This document shows positions 10,400 through 23,050 of a DNA stretch of 64,000 nucleotides, one piece after another. The notes under the pieces were generated by a model. That model did not search any database, had not been told where the DNA came from, and saw only the letters and a program-made list of their open reading frames with translations. The stretch covers positions 55,856,247 to 55,920,246 of the forward strand of contig NC_088784.1 of assembly GCF_958450345.1 (NCBI RefSeq), given 5' to 3'. Origin of the DNA: Calliphora vicina. Its lineage: Eukaryota > Arthropoda > Insecta > Diptera > Calliphoridae. Each line of letters opens with the position of its first letter. The first letter of the stretch is position 1. The translations under genes and the position numbers were made by a program.

Positions 10400-10745
10400 C
10401 TCTCTCTCTCGTGCTCAATCCGCTGTTAAAGCTCATACAAATTGGTAGGAGTTAATCGGTATTGTTTCAACTGCTAATTCACGATTCACTAAAAATTCTC
10501 AATAGGATTGAACTCAGGACATTGATAGCTGATAGCTGCATTAATAAGAAATTTTTCTAGGAACACCATTCTTTACGATTTTTGACGTGTGTATTGGGTC
10601 ACTATCCTATTGAAAAATTACTTCTTCTACAAAATTTCCTCTTTTATATACAAAAACGTGATGATGAGACTACAAAATCGGTATGGTGAGTCTGCAAAAT
10701 ACGCAGATGGTTTTCTTTTCCCATTATTTCATTGATTTAACCTTT
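10400..10745 (-). pseudogene. decayed Tc1/mariner transposase (C-terminal catalytic part)
   Basis: On the minus strand, in shifting frames, the order GKENHLRIL, then QxDSDPIHTSKIVKNGVP (near 10605-10565), then PEFNPIEN (near 10518-10495) is the C-terminal half of a Tc1 transposase. The second catalytic Asp motif and the final S/PxxNPIEN motif are recognisable. Several stops and frameshifts make it dead. Confidence 0.8.
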
Positions 10746-10823
10746 TCAAAACGTTTGTTTATATCCTTTAAATAAACCGGATACTTTTGATTGCAAATAA
10801 AAGCCGTTTAGTGGTTTAAAAAT

Positions 10824-11323
10824 TGTAACAACTCTTTATTTATTTAAAATGTACAAAAACAGAATTAAATAGTCACTCAATGTTTATAAATTCTCAGAAA
10901 TACAAACACTTTATAATGTATACGAATTCACTTGAAAAATAGAGCACACTTTAAGGCACTCAGTTGATGTTTATTCAAATAGCGTCTCTGATAAACTGAC
11001 TGACGACTACAACCTCTGCCACTATTTATAACACTGCCATCTGCACTCTAGATTGTTCTTTAACTGTCAAAATTCGAATATTCTAGGTCTTACTAATACA
11101 TACGCCATCTGTGGTGTACTTTCTACAATGTTCTTTAACTGAATATTCGAATTCGAATACAGCGTTGCCAACTTACGATCAAATCAACTGAAAGCTTTTA
11201 TTTAATAATGCCCACAGATATGTTACAGTTTGCTATTACAACACTTTTATTTGAAAGCATTATGTTACTTCTAAATCAGCACTTAAAATCGTTATATTTG
11301 AATTCAAGTACAATTTCGTAACA
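10824..11323 (-). mobile_element. solo LTR of an LTR retrotransposon (about 500 bp)
   Basis: On the minus strand it starts TGTTACGAAATTG (11323) and ends GAGTTGTTACA (10824). A TATA box TATAAATAG (11030-11022) is followed about 33 nt later by an initiator TCAGTT (10999-10994). AATAAATAAAG lies just before the end as a poly(A) signal. These are the U3-R-U5 parts in order. No gag or pol and no partner LTR flank it, so recombination has left one LTR. I do not see a clear target duplication, so exact ends are uncertain. Confidence 0.75.
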
Positions 11324-11329
11324 GTATAT

Positions 11330-12135
11330 TTATTTTCAGCAATACAAAAAACAGAAAAGTAAAATAAAATTAAAAATCAGGATATTAGAATGGCCACTTA
11401 TGAATGAAATTTTTCTAAACAAGTTTTGTCATTGCAGAGTGTTTTTTTATCTCATGCGGCTTCTCTTGTGACAAATTACACAACGCACACGATTAGGAAT
11501 CTTTTTTAGGAACGTCGTTGATCACTTTTTTTTAACGGTATCCTACGAAGCCAAAAACTCATATACAAGTAAACATGTATATTTTTAGTATTAATGAGCT
11601 TTTTTTAATATTTCTGAAAATATGTTAATTTTGTTCCTACATTTCTTGTTCTAGTGGCCTGAGAAACATTAATGACCTGGGGAATTTTCAATAACTTTAA
11701 TATATTCTAACCAATTTCTTGTTTTTATGTTTCATTAGAACCACAATTACGTACACATTATTTTAAATTAAATTGAAAAAGTGATTTTTTAATGGCAAAC
11801 TTTTTACAAAAACTGATAAAAAAATTTAATTTTTTCCCTTGTAAATGCATCTCAAAACTTCAAAGGGCTTGCAGCACGTCTTAACTCAAAAACACCTCAG
11901 CCCTTACTATTTCATTAAGATATATCCAATCGTTTACGAGCTTCCGAATTATTTACTAAATAAATAGTTTATAAACCACTCGCGTTACTGATTTATCATA
12001 TTACCATACCAAATTCCAAACGCCTGAAAATAGAAATATTAAATTTTTACTGTAGGTGAACCCCAAATAGATCCCGTAAGAATTGAATGTCGTATATTTA
12101 GAGATTAAAAAGGATAAGAACAGGTAAACTTGGTA
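11330..12135. other. intergenic, no gene seen
   Basis: AT-rich DNA between the solo LTR and the next MITE. Open frames are short and show no codon bias or known motif. No inverted repeat or tandem repeat stood out by eye. Confidence 0.6.
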
Positions 12136-12141
12136 AAGATA

Positions 12142-12388
12142 CACAGAGAATACAGATTCGTAGTAGCAACCGAATTTGTTGTCAATCTAATGATTCTGTT
12201 GCACACATAGAATTTTAAAGTTCTATCAACAGAAAGTTAGTTGATAAAGAAGAATTTCAGTTGAAGCAACCAAACTTTTGTTACCCCTTCTAAAATTGTG
12301 TACCCACAACTGTAAAATTCGGTTACTAAGGTAGAATCTATTCGATTGGCAACAAATTCAGTTGCTATCACGATTTTTTTTCTCTGTG
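12142..12388. mobile_element. foldback MITE with CACAGAGAA termini
   Basis: CACAGAGAA at 12142 and TCTCTGTG ending at 12388 form the ends, flanked by TA on both sides. Subterminal blocks AGCAACCGAATTTGTTG and CAACAAATTCAGTTGCT also pair, giving arms of about 50 bp. The ends resemble those of the large palindrome at 23921-24462. Confidence 0.75.
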
Positions 12389-12389
12389 T

Positions 12390-13835
12390 ATTTACTAAAA
12401 CAGATACTATAATTATTTGAGATACTAATAAGTACTCATATAGGTTAGCTCATACTTATATGTATCTCAAAACTCACGGTCAAGGCTTAGAAAACTATGG
12501 AATGGACTGAAATTATGATTTTTATAAAAACTTCCAAGATAATAAAACAAATATGTATGTATGTAATTTAAATATGCTTCAAATATTTATTGGTCTATTT
12601 TTGGTTTTCATTCTTTGCTCTTTAAATGCAAATTTCTTATATTATCTAAAATTTAACACAAATTCAATACAAATTTCGATTTAAAATTCTAGTGTTCATT
12701 TTATTTAAAATGTCAACAAAAATAAAGTAATCTTTTTTTCAGGTTTTGTCAGTTAATACTACTTTTCAAAAATTTAACATCATTTATTATCTACATATAA
12801 TAATACATACAAATTTACGAACATTTGGACTTGTACTTAAGATAAATAACAAGGTTTCATTATATACACTTAATGATTTATTGAGTAAATATCTGTATAT
12901 TCATACATATACGAGTAATATTACATATATTTAATTTTAATTGTTTGTAGTCAATAAAAGATATTAAAAGTTCACATTAGTAAGTTGAACGATTATCATT
13001 TTATCGCAAATAACTTAGGTCTAGTTTTAGGATTACAGGTATTTGGAAAAAAGACAGCCTAAAAGTATGCACGTGCAAGTTCGATTTTAATTAGTTGTTC
13101 TCTAGAAATAGTATATGTTTGATGTTTTTGATACACCCATGCCAACATTTGGAAGTTAGATTTTCAATGCATTGACAGATACCTACTTTTTTGCAAATTT
13201 TACATGTATTTTTTTTTGTTACAATAAAAAAACATATGTAAAATTACCATTCAAAGTACTTGCTTATATTATAAAAACAGCACATACATTTTTTATAATA
13301 ACTTACTTCTTCTCGGTAAGTATTGAACTAAATTTTCAACTAACACTCAAAGCTAATGCAGAGCTAACCCATTCACAACTGTCTTTTATGAACTAACTTT
13401 TTACTCACTCAAAGCTGATGAGGAAATAAACAAACATTAAGAAGCAAAGAACAAGCAAACTCATAATGAGCTAATTTTTGGGTTTCTGAAACTTAATGCA
13501 GAGTACTGACTCATTCTGAGCACAGTACATTTTAATAAGGAAAATGAGCTAATTTGTTCGTCAGTTGGTCTCATATCCGATTGATCATGACTTAGTTTTT
13601 ACTTAACTCAAACTCCGACACTGATAGTACCATATTTTACAAATTCAAATTACATTAGAATTGATTTTATATGACTCTTTTAATTGTAAAATAAAGAGGT
13701 GCATGATTCCCGTTTTCAATACTGATTTCAATCGCTTACAACATAAAGTATTTTCTTATAGCGGGTAACAACTATATTAAGAATATTAAGATTCCATTCA
13801 TTTGGATACTTTTGACAAAAATTAAAGTTTATAAA
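12390..13835. other. intergenic, no gene seen
   Basis: AT-rich sequence with short recurring blocks such as ACTCACTCAAAGCT and AATGAGCTAA between 13330 and 13560 that suggest a decayed repeat. No protein similarity was recognised in any frame. Confidence 0.5.
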
Positions 13836-13841
13836 ACGTTG

Positions 13842-15149
13842 CACAGTGGGCGATTTTCCAGAAATGGAAATAAATCTGTAATTTGTAATTTGAAGGATTT
13901 TTTACACATGCAGTTTATTATCTCTTATAACCTATAGCATAGATATTCGCCTTTTGAATTAAACTTTTATTTTTTCTACATCCCAATCCGGTTTATGTTG
14001 CTTATTTTTCAGAATTTTTTTTCTCTAAACTCAACTACTTATAACCGTTAAGTTTTAGGGTCAGCTTCGGATTGGAAAAAGGCGGTTATAGATATTTTAA
14101 TAATACTTTTTATACACATTTGCAATATAAATATATTCTGAATAATATTATACATATTGTACATATTATGTACTAAAATATTGTTACGAATTTGTATTAG
14201 CGATTTGAATTTAACAGTCAATTTCTAAAAAAAAGTGTACTAAAATATTGTTACGAAGTTGTATTAGAAAATAAAAAATATACATATTATATATCAACGT
14301 GTAGGAAATTATGTCCTCTTTTAAAAAATGTACAAAATTTTTAAGAATTAAAAAAATTCTAAAAGACTTTTTCCAAAAATATGGGAATAAAAAATTATAG
14401 CTGATTTTTTTGGAAAATTTTAATTTTTAAAATGCATTAACAGTTTTTTTTATGAATCGTTTTTAATGAAATTTTACACTTATATAGAAACTTTCGATCC
14501 AAATCCAAAAGTGAAAAAGATATTTGTGAATTGTCACAATTCCCAAAAGACTTTCCAAAAATCCAAAAATTTGGATTTTTTAGATTTTTTGATTTATTGA
14601 AGGGACCAAGCCCTTTGCACAATATTGAAGAACATATTGGGACATACAAAACAGGTCTTAATTTTATGAAATCAGCTATGCGATTTAAGAAAATGTTGTC
14701 TAAAGTTGAAATTTATATAAAAAATAGGTCTACTTCGGAAGGCTCTGGACCACTCAATAATACGAATTTTGATATTATTTTGCTTTTATAATATTTTTTT
14801 AAACAATTCTTTCTTACTATTATTAATACATGTCTTGTTAATTCAAAACAATATATTTCAAGAAAATCGGGAAAGAATTGGATCCATTATTAGCCAAAAA
14901 CCAGACCAAGTTGTGTAAATTAAATAAAATTTTACTTTTCAAATGCGAATAACTCGTAAACTATAAGGGATAATATATGGCTAAAGTAATGTTTTTTGTA
15001 GATCTCGTGTAGTAGATTCCATATACTATATATAAATCTTTCAAATCGGATCCCGCTTGGTGTTATAAGCCCAAATTCAAAACTAAAACTTATCAACACC
15101 TACTCTATAGCCATGGGAAATCGGGCTATTTTTCAGATACTCCACTGTG
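13842..15149. mobile_element. possible element bounded by CACAGTGG ... CCACTGTG
   Basis: CACAGTGGGCGATTTTCC at 13842 and a segment ending CCACTGTG at 15149 look like the ends of the Transib-like elements in the Trpm introns. The preceding CGTTG is the same five bases found before the element at 39270. The subterminal regions agree only loosely and no matching 5-bp repeat follows, so this is tentative. A 32-bp direct repeat lies inside. Confidence 0.35.
14169..14267 (+). repeat. 32-bp direct repeat with LTR-like TGTTACGAA core
   Basis: The block from TGTACTAAAATATTGTTACG to GTATTAG (32 bp) occurs at 14169-14200 and 14236-14267 with one mismatch. ATTGTTACGAA resembles the start of the solo LTR at 10824-11323, so these may be LTR-edge fragments. 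Confidence 0.6.
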
Positions 15150-15159
15150 TGCGAGCTAC

Positions 15160-16580
15160 ATTCATCGTGTTTATAAACATTTAGTTAAGAACAATCTAAG
15201 CTACTTAACTTAATTAACTTAATTTTCGATCAAAAATGTTGGCAAGGATGGTCTAACATAAACCTGGTTAATATATGATAAATTAACAATACATATCTCG
15301 GTTTGTATTTGTATTTTTATATAATATCATATAGTTAAAGAGTTGGCTTAGATACTTATTATTCATTCTTTGGATTTTGTATTTAAATCTACATAAAAAT
15401 ATCTATAAAATATAGTACATTCAATTTGCAAAAAAAAATAAAGATTTATTTGATTACATTAAATATTTGATACAATTAAATAAAGTTAATTTTAATAATT
15501 ACAGATATGTGTTGTAATTACATAAGTACTCGTACTAAGAACTTTTATATTTTTTTGTAAAACTATAATAAGTTATTTTTTTTCAAGGAAGTTTGTAATT
15601 CTATAAACTTTAAATAAATAAATTACTCCCTAATTACTATATAGCCAAGTAAAAATAATGATCTCACTTTTCGAAGCCCTTAAAAATACATTTTGTATGC
15701 TCTACTGAAAAGGAACTTCTTTAATGCAGTAGGGTAAGCGTATAAATGCTGAATTTAAAGTGGGAAATTAAACGCTAACAAAAAAGCGTTTATAGTGAAA
15801 GTCTTCTTAGTGAAAGTATTAAATTTTTTAGTTAAAAAGCTTTTCATTTAAAAAAGTAATCATTAGGCTGATTTGTTTATTGTTGATTTTAAAGGAGTGT
15901 GACTTGGATTGTTGTGACACTTGATATTCCAGCCCAACCTTAAACAATTTGAATAAAATATGATTGTGTTAACTTGTGCCGATGGGAACCTGAAATTTGG
16001 AATTGAATTAACAATGGTCTAGGTTTATTTTTTTAGTTTTTGCAATTAATTTCTTAGTAAATGTTAATTTTCCTATTTAGTTAAAATCGAATAGTAATCT
16101 ATCTATACATAATTACCAGTTTCAATATAATAGTAAAAAATCGGTTTAAAAATGTAACACAAGATTAATTTGACCTTCTCAAGATTCACAGAAAATGTGA
16201 TATGAATTTTTGTCTAACAAAGATAACGATTAGCCATTTCCATATGCAGCCAACAATTTTTACGATTTTCAAAACTTTCATTTCAAATATTCTAAAGAAT
16301 TATAAATGCTCTTTCCGATTTTATTAAGGGTATGATGAAACTTCACACGCAGACATTTTAGAATTAACTTGAGTTCAAAATAAAATAATTTTTTTAAAAC
16401 GAAAAGCACTCTCGGAATTATACGTTTGAAAAATAACTTGTTGGGCCGTAAAAGCGTCAGATAACACAGGTCAACAACTTGAATAACCACTATGTATATT
16501 GATTTGATGCATCATGGCTACCTAATTAGTCATTTTCAAATTCTATGGATAATTTTTAAATAAAATTGTCAATATTTTGA
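15160..16580. other. intergenic, no gene seen
   Basis: AT-rich DNA without recognisable coding or repeat signatures, apart from homopolymer A/T runs. The region adjoins the dispersed repeat copy starting near 16590. Confidence 0.5.
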
Positions 16581-16589
16581 CACATTTAT

Positions 16590-17270
16590 GTTGTCATAAC
16601 TCAAAAACAGCTAGTCCGATATTATTAAAATAAACTTAGAACAATTAATTAAATTTACATAACCTGTAATACTTTTATATATTGCGTTTTAATTAAATTT
16701 AATTTAGGTGCCCCGATAGACTAGACGATATTGTGCTGGACTATCAATCCAAGGGTTGCGGGTTCGATTCCTGTCAGAGACTCTGGGTGTTTCTGCATAA
16801 GCAAAACGCTTAGTTGTTTGTGTTTGTTTAAAAAAAAATTCGACTTGCGGGTTGCGGAATTATAATAACAAATTGAAGAAAAAAAAATATTTTTTAACAA
16901 CTAATAAGTTAAGCCATTTATAGATAATTATTATTTCTTATGACTAAATTTTTGTAATAACTTTATTATTATCTATTAAATAAATAAAACAATAAAATAT
17001 TTTTTACGTAAAATAGCAAATTTTTTTGTTTTTAAAACATCGAAAACGGCTAAAATTTTTAGATTTATTGCTTTATCGCAAATCCACATGTAATAAGGAC
17101 AAAATGAGATATCGATAATAAAAATCGATTGAATTCGCTCATTTTCACAAAAATTAAATTTTTTGTTTGATATACATAAAATTGAGTAGTTAATGTTCTT
17201 CTTTCGATTGATTGAATTTTTAAAACATTTTCCCCATGCTATGTGCAAATTTTCACATCGAAAATGCATT
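16590..17270 (+). repeat. third copy of the 350-bp dispersed repeat, split by a SINE
   Basis: Shares with 3790-4520 the landmarks CATAACTCAAAAAC, TATATTGCGT, TTATAATAACAA, ACAAAATGAGATATCGAT and GAGTAGTTAATGTTCTTCT in the same order. The segment between TATTGCGTTTTAAT and GGAATTATAATAACAA is replaced by about 150 bp containing the SINE, so the SINE arrived later. Confidence 0.75.
16707..16838 (+). mobile_element. tRNA-derived SINE, copy 1
   Basis: A tRNA-like head GGTGCCCCGATAGACTAG contains a perfect RNA polymerase III B box, GGTTCGATTCC, at 16761-16771. The body GCAAAACGCTTAGTTGTTTG continues to a GTTTGTTTAAAAA tail. Two more copies are at 30799-30911 (minus) and 37614-37716. Recurrence with a shared tail separates it from a single tRNA pseudogene. 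Confidence 0.8.
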
Positions 17271-17279
17271 TTTTCAAGA

Positions 17280-18505
17280 TTCAAAGTTAAAATTTTAAAT
17301 AAGTGTAAAATTCTACAATTTAATTTTTATATAACTTATCTATCCACTTACTCAATTTTTACAATGTTGATATCTTAGTAATGCGTATATACCCTAGTTT
17401 AAATATATTTTCCAAAAAGGTACAAAGGATAGTAAAAGAAGATTTATTAGAAAATATTTTCATATCCTTAGATTTCCATTTTTATGAAAACAAAAGTGCA
17501 AAAATTAAGGACATGTATTTCGAGATATCCTTCATTAAAGTTCACTAATCATACTAATTATTCTCTTTTAAAATATATCCTTAAATTTTAATTATATCGA
17601 AGACCTCCATGGCCCCTTACTGAATTTTATTATGTTTTTAATAGTGCAATGGCTCATATTAAAAAAAATCTCTGGGAAATATATTTTTTGACATATCCTT
17701 TGTTCAAGGTCGATTTTCTATGAGTGAGAGAGATGAGAGATTTCTAGTAACTTTAAAAACTATGATTCATTAGCATAAAACAAGCAGTTATAAAGTTATT
17801 ATCTATTTTATTTTATATATTTTGCATGCATCTATTTAATTTCGAAATTCTGAAGAACTTTAAATTTTGTATGGCTACGAAAAACATGAAAAGAAAAATA
17901 TCGATTCAAAAATTCTTATTTTTGATCTACATATATTTTTCGTTTCTTTATAAGTTTTATTTAACAAATAGATGAAATGTTTGAAAATGTAGTTCTGAAA
18001 ATGATACAAAATTTTACTTTTAGCCAATCGCATCTACTGCCAGATTGGATTGGCTAAACGCTATTCTACTTAGACAAAAATTCTTTTCAGAGATTTGTAA
18101 ATCTTAGGAAGCTAAAAATAGTCTTACATTACAAAATGTTTACAAAACGATTACATTTTTTAATGCATTTTTCCTTACATGTGGTCTTGAACCGATTTTT
18201 TACTATTATATCTCTTTAGAAAGATTATTCTGTATATATCCGTTATAACGCAATGCAAAAGAAAAAAATCAATTAAAAAAATGTTTGCGAAAGGTGAAAA
18301 GGCAATGTTTTTCTGTATAAATTTAACTCCACAACTTACTAAAAATTACTCTAAAACTTACACTTTTATGACAAATTAAGTATTGCACACATTTGTATTT
18401 AGTCTCACTTAATTTGGAAGCTTTATACTTGAACATAATTTCTGACCGATACATCGTCTACAATAAAATATTAAAGATAAATACCCAGCATAAACTTACG
18501 TTACA
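17280..18505. other. intergenic, no gene seen
   Basis: AT-rich. A stretch near 17600-17690 (AATAGTGCAATGGCTCATAT and neighbours) recurs at about 26975-27040, showing a low-copy dispersed repeat. No coding motif was seen. Confidence 0.5.
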
Positions 18506-18511
18506 AATAAT

Positions 18512-20261
18512 TAGATAACACCGTTAATAAGTTAACCGATTAATTTTTGATGGTTAACTGTTCGAATAATTTAAAATTGCCGATTTTCGAATAACAAATA
18601 AATTTGTGTCGATTAACCGATTAACCGAAATTCCTTTTTTTGCACTTTAACATACATATTTTTTTGTATTACATATTTTTTCGAACATTCAAGAATCATG
18701 TTTAGTGAGTATAAAAATTGACATATTTGTATTTGAAACTTTGTTTGTATTTACATGTATAGACAAAATTTTGTTGGAAAAGAGTTTTTTTATCAGTATT
18801 CAATATCTAAAACAATCCAAAAAGGACTCCAATTGTATAACTAAAAAAAGAACTGATATATTGGATATTCTTTATCATGATTCGATTTCACCAACAATAC
18901 ATCAGTGAGAGAGTTTTTCCAAGTCAAGTTTTATTAAATCTAAAGAAAAAAATAGTTTTAAAGGAAAACATTTACAGCCATATGCATAAACATTTACAAA
19001 AGGTTTATAAACCAATTATATTAAAATTTTCATAAAGTTGTATTCATAAACGATTAATAGCTTAAAATACCTTTGATAAACAATTTTTAAATGTACAAAT
19101 TTTATAGTAGGTTCGACCCTACTTTAAACCTACTTTAAGGAATTCTTTTTGCTTTTTATCTTAAAAAAGAGGATTTTAAAGATAAATTTGGAATAATAGA
19201 TGATACTATTGCAATTTCCACTCCGCTGGCGATTAAGTTCCATTTTATTAGTATATGATTTTGTTTGATATTCCTCCGGCAGTGAACTATATGAGGTTCA
19301 CAAGTGAGTTTGCTTGGCATTTTTGTCATTTACTTTTAACCTGCAATGCCATATAGTAATAAAATGTGTAAACATTGTGGAAGAAGGTCCACAGAATCTA
19401 ATATACCCACTCCGGAATTAAAACTATGTGTTTCCACATAGAAATTCATTAAATTTTGTTAAAATTTAACAAAATGTCAAAAAAAATAAATTAATAAAAC
19501 AAATTATACAGTGATGTTTATTTTATCGCAGAATATTCGTCATTCGATTACTTTAAATAATAATTGAAATAAACTATATAAAAAAGTTTGTACATTAATA
19601 CATTTTAGGTTAATATAAATTTACTAGAATCAGATATACATTTTTTTATCTAAAAATTAGTTTTTATCTCCAAAAATTTATTATTACTAAAAACAATTAA
19701 TGAAAAAAAGAAAATTAACGAATATTTTATCCTAATTGAAAGCAACACTAACAACAAAAAAGGGGAAATAAATGAGAAGCATTGCCAGCTTAGACAAAAA
19801 TCAGTACATTAGTTATTGTACCTTTATCAAACTTTTATGAATACAATACTTTTATAAATGGTTTTTAAAGCTAAAGTGTTCGTTAACAAAATTGTGTTTT
19901 AAATCTACAATAAGGTTTTTTTATGCATATAGCCGTTAAATTATATTGTTTTTAAAAGATTATTTTAAAAGTTTTCAATAAAACCCTAAAAAAACTCACA
20001 TGTGTATACAAAAAGCATCTCAAATACCATATTTGCGGTTATTTTGTTGGTTGAATTGTTATGTTTTGTTTTTTTTATGTATTTGTACACAAAATTCGTT
20101 ATTGTATTTTCAATTTGAAATTAAAATATAAATTTTTCGGTTAATCGAATAATTTTAAATTAACCGATTATTAACCGAATAAATCTAAACCCCGATTAAT
20201 TATTTGCTCGGTTAACCGACTAACCCGGAAACCCGATTAATTGAATACCCTAGATAACACC
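18512..20261. mobile_element. hAT-like element with GGTTAATCGG subterminal repeats (about 1.73 kb)
   Basis: TAGATAACACC occurs at 18512-18522 and 20251-20261, so at least 8 bp are duplicated across the insertion. Inside both edges lie clusters of TTAACCGATTA and its reverse complement, the subterminal repeat style of hAT elements. The right end reads GGGTATTCAATTAATCGGG inward; the left end is decayed. The inner part has no transposase that I can recognise. Confidence 0.6.
18976..19935. repeat. inner inverted repeat (AGCCATATGCATAAA)
   Basis: AGCCATATGCATAAAC at 18976 pairs with TTTATGCATATAGCC ending at 19935. It is nested inside the hAT-like region and may be a second, older element. Related sequence (TTTATCAAAGGTTTATAAA) recurs near 22545 and, in inverse, near 57065. 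Confidence 0.5.
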
Positions 20262-20537
20262 CTAATATAATTCTCTTTAATACTTATATATTGGCTCTTT
20301 AACATATTATTTTAACACGGTGACGTCATTTGAGCCAAGTACTTACCTCAACGGCTTAGAATATGAATTCATTACTACGTTCGGGGGTAGGGAGTTATTA
20401 CTACTAAATATACACTCTAATAAATGTTCATGTAAATTTCCTACATTAATAGTAGGAAACTTTTCTCCTTCTATAATTAGGGTAAAAATACATGTTGTGT
20501 GTAAATTCACATTTTGAAGATATTTCGATGAAATTTG

Positions 20538-21058
20538 GTACATATTATTGTTTCGGCTCAGGGACCAAGCCTATTGAAACTGGCTGAAATCGGTCCATTA
20601 TTTCACCTAGCCCCCATACAAATGTCCTCCCGAAATTGGACTTTATCGGTAATAAATTTTTAATTTATACATGTATCTCCACAAATTCCGCTCCAAATAA
20701 GTTTTATATACACAAAATTCATGTCACCAAATTTTGTTACGATCGGTTCATAATTAGTCATAGCTCCCATATAGACCCGCTTCCGAAAATCACTTTAACG
20801 TGCATAAATCGCTTAAAAATGTTGGTATACACACAAAATTCAACATAGTTAACTTTAATATAAACATAAATCACACGACCTAATTTCATGGTGATCGGTC
20901 CATAATTGGTCATAGACCCCATATAAGGCCCACTTCCGAAAATCACTCAAAAATTTAAATTATTTAAATTTTAAAAGTAAAATGTTTTTGCGCTTTTACT
21001 TAGTGTAGGGTATTATATGGTCGGGCTTGACCGACCATACTTCCTTACTTGTTTTTGT
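20538..21058 (-). repeat. dispersed repeat family B, copy 1
   Basis: Contains repeated clauses like GATCGGTCCATAATTGGTC and CCCATATAAGGCCCACTTCC. The edge TATGGTCGGGCTTGACCGACC is followed by TTACTTGTTTTT. The same edge in reverse opens the copy at 54707, and the body recurs at 62640-63215. Non-coding, high copy number in character. Confidence 0.7.
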
Positions 21059-21584
21059 AACAAATGTTTTTTTGTTTTTTTTTTAGAAATAAAATGTTGA
21101 TAATTTGTATATTAAACGTTTGAATTAGTTTACACACTTTATGTGTAAAACTTCAATTTATGCACAATATATGTAATTTTAAACATAAAATGCCTATTAT
21201 ATTATAAAAATTGAAAATACAACATTTTGTTTGTATTTTTGCTGAAAAAAGTATGTAATTGATTTTAATAAACATATTGTGCTTAAGTTTACGCATATTT
21301 AGTGATTTTACATAAAAACTTACCTACTTTATAGTAGTAGATTTACATGCATTTTTTAAAGTGTATATTGTATTTTCTTGGACCAGCACTACTCATGCAA
21401 TGCATGAGTTGGAACTAGGAAAATAGGTTATGGGAGAAATGATAGAGGTAGTAGAGTTTGGGGACATTTGATAACAAATTTTCCCTGTAATGTGTTGTCT
21501 ACTGGCCAGCCGAATTCTGCTTGCGATTTGCCATTACACAAAACTAAACATTTTTCAAATTTATAATAATTTTATGCTGCATTA

Positions 21585-21958
21585 CACTGTGTGTAATTTT
21601 TTGAGTCATGGAAATATAACCATATACGGACACCACTACGTGATAAAAGACCAAAGCCATGAACTTTTTTATGGTCCCCCAAAGATTTGGATTTAGATCT
21701 TGAGGATTAAGTTTTTTTGATTTTATATGTTCACAATTTTTGTTCTTTATGACAAGGGTTACAACTTTGCCCTAGAGAGTAAATCAAAATTCCGAACTGT
21801 TTGCAAGATATGAGCTTGAGAAATTGCTTACTTTTTTGCAAAAATTACACCGAGGCCCCAAATTTTTGGGGGTATAAAAAAGTGCCTGACTTTGGACAAA
21901 ACTGGGTCTTTTATCATGTAGTGGTGTCCGTATATGGTTATTTTTTCGAGTTGCACTG
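21585..21958. mobile_element. mariner-type MITE, 374 bp
   Basis: A shared core ATAACCATATACGGACACCA at about 21615 and its reverse complement at about 21903-21942 give arms of over 40 bp. The right end is GTTGCACTG followed by TA. The left edge CACTG after TA is damaged. Confidence 0.75.
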
Positions 21959-21964
21959 TATTAT

Positions 21965-23010
21965 AGGAATAATAAAAGAGTGCTTCCTTGAAATTATTCA
22001 CATCACTAGCAACATTAATTTCTCGAATATCATTTAGATCAGTTTTTTTTTAAATCGCCATTGCAAATGAAAAAATCTTTTAAATTTCATATTTTTAATA
22101 AAAATGTTAAGAAAATGTTACGAGTTTTGATTCAAAAAAATAAAAAGAAAATATATTTAAATTATTTTATTCACACTTTTATTGTTTCCTTAAAGTTTGA
22201 TTTAGTCTAAATAAATCAGTTCACTACAGAATACTCTTGCGATTTGGACTCAGCAAGAGTGTTATGATTGCGATTTAGAGAACATTTATCTTGCGAGTAC
22301 AAATTATAATCGCTAATGTTATGCGAGTATCAAAACACGTCCGCTTGATTCGAACCACTTATGGGGGAGTAATATTCAGATTAGGGCGAGTAATGCTAAA
22401 ACAACAGATAAATTATATCACAATTATAGTATGGTGGCACTCGATGGGGAAGGATGTTCTCCGTAGGAGGCTCGAAAAAATTTTGAGGTCAACAGTAATG
22501 TACTTTTAAGGCCTTATTGATAATCAATTTTTAAATTTATCAAAGGTTTATAAAACCAATTTTTTATGGAAATTCAGATCTATAAACGTTCGATTAATTT
22601 AAAAATTCATTATGAATATGGAGGTTAGAGTTTATATTTATTAACCATGTAAGTAGTAATGTTCTAAAAATCAATTCAATTGAAAACAATTTTTTTTGGA
22701 GAATTTGGTTGAAAAATGTTTTTGGTGTAAAATGGGACTATACCTGATATATTGATATACCCATCATGTTTGTAAGTTATTGGGTGGTTTCGGAATGTTG
22801 ATTTCAACAAACAGACGGATTCTTGACTAAATGGATCGCAAATAAAAAATATGGAAATTAGGAATGTTAGGAACCTTTATATATACTCCTACCATTCATG
22901 GCAATTATGGATAAAGAATTTGAAAACCAAATGAATTAAAAAAATTGTTTTTGTATTTCATTCACCTATAGATGTTTAAATATAAAAATATAAAATAAAC
23001 AAATAATTAT
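21965..23010. other. intergenic; decayed family A repeat at 22741-22926
   Basis: No gene was seen. From 22741 the sequence shows degraded family A landmarks: TATATTGATATACCCATCAT, GTTGATTTCAACAAACAGACG and ATATATACTCCTACCATTCA. These match the better copies at 31477-32041 and 32981-33460. Confidence 0.55.
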
Positions 23011-23017
23011 AAACATA

Positions 23018-23050
23018 CTAGCTAAAACCCGGTGTGCCTCGCTACCTGCA
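23018..23050 (+). repeat. short retroposon-like fragment (CTAGCTAAAACCCGGTGTG)
   Basis: The phrase ACTAGCTAAAACCCGGTGTG followed by CCTCGCTACC resembles the 3'-end remnants of RTE-type retroposons common in insect genomes. It is short, so class assignment is weak. Confidence 0.3.

Noticed and set aside
16707..16838. A functional tRNA gene at the SINE head
   Set aside because: A cloverleaf cannot be completed. The same head plus tail recurs at two other sites, which marks a SINE.
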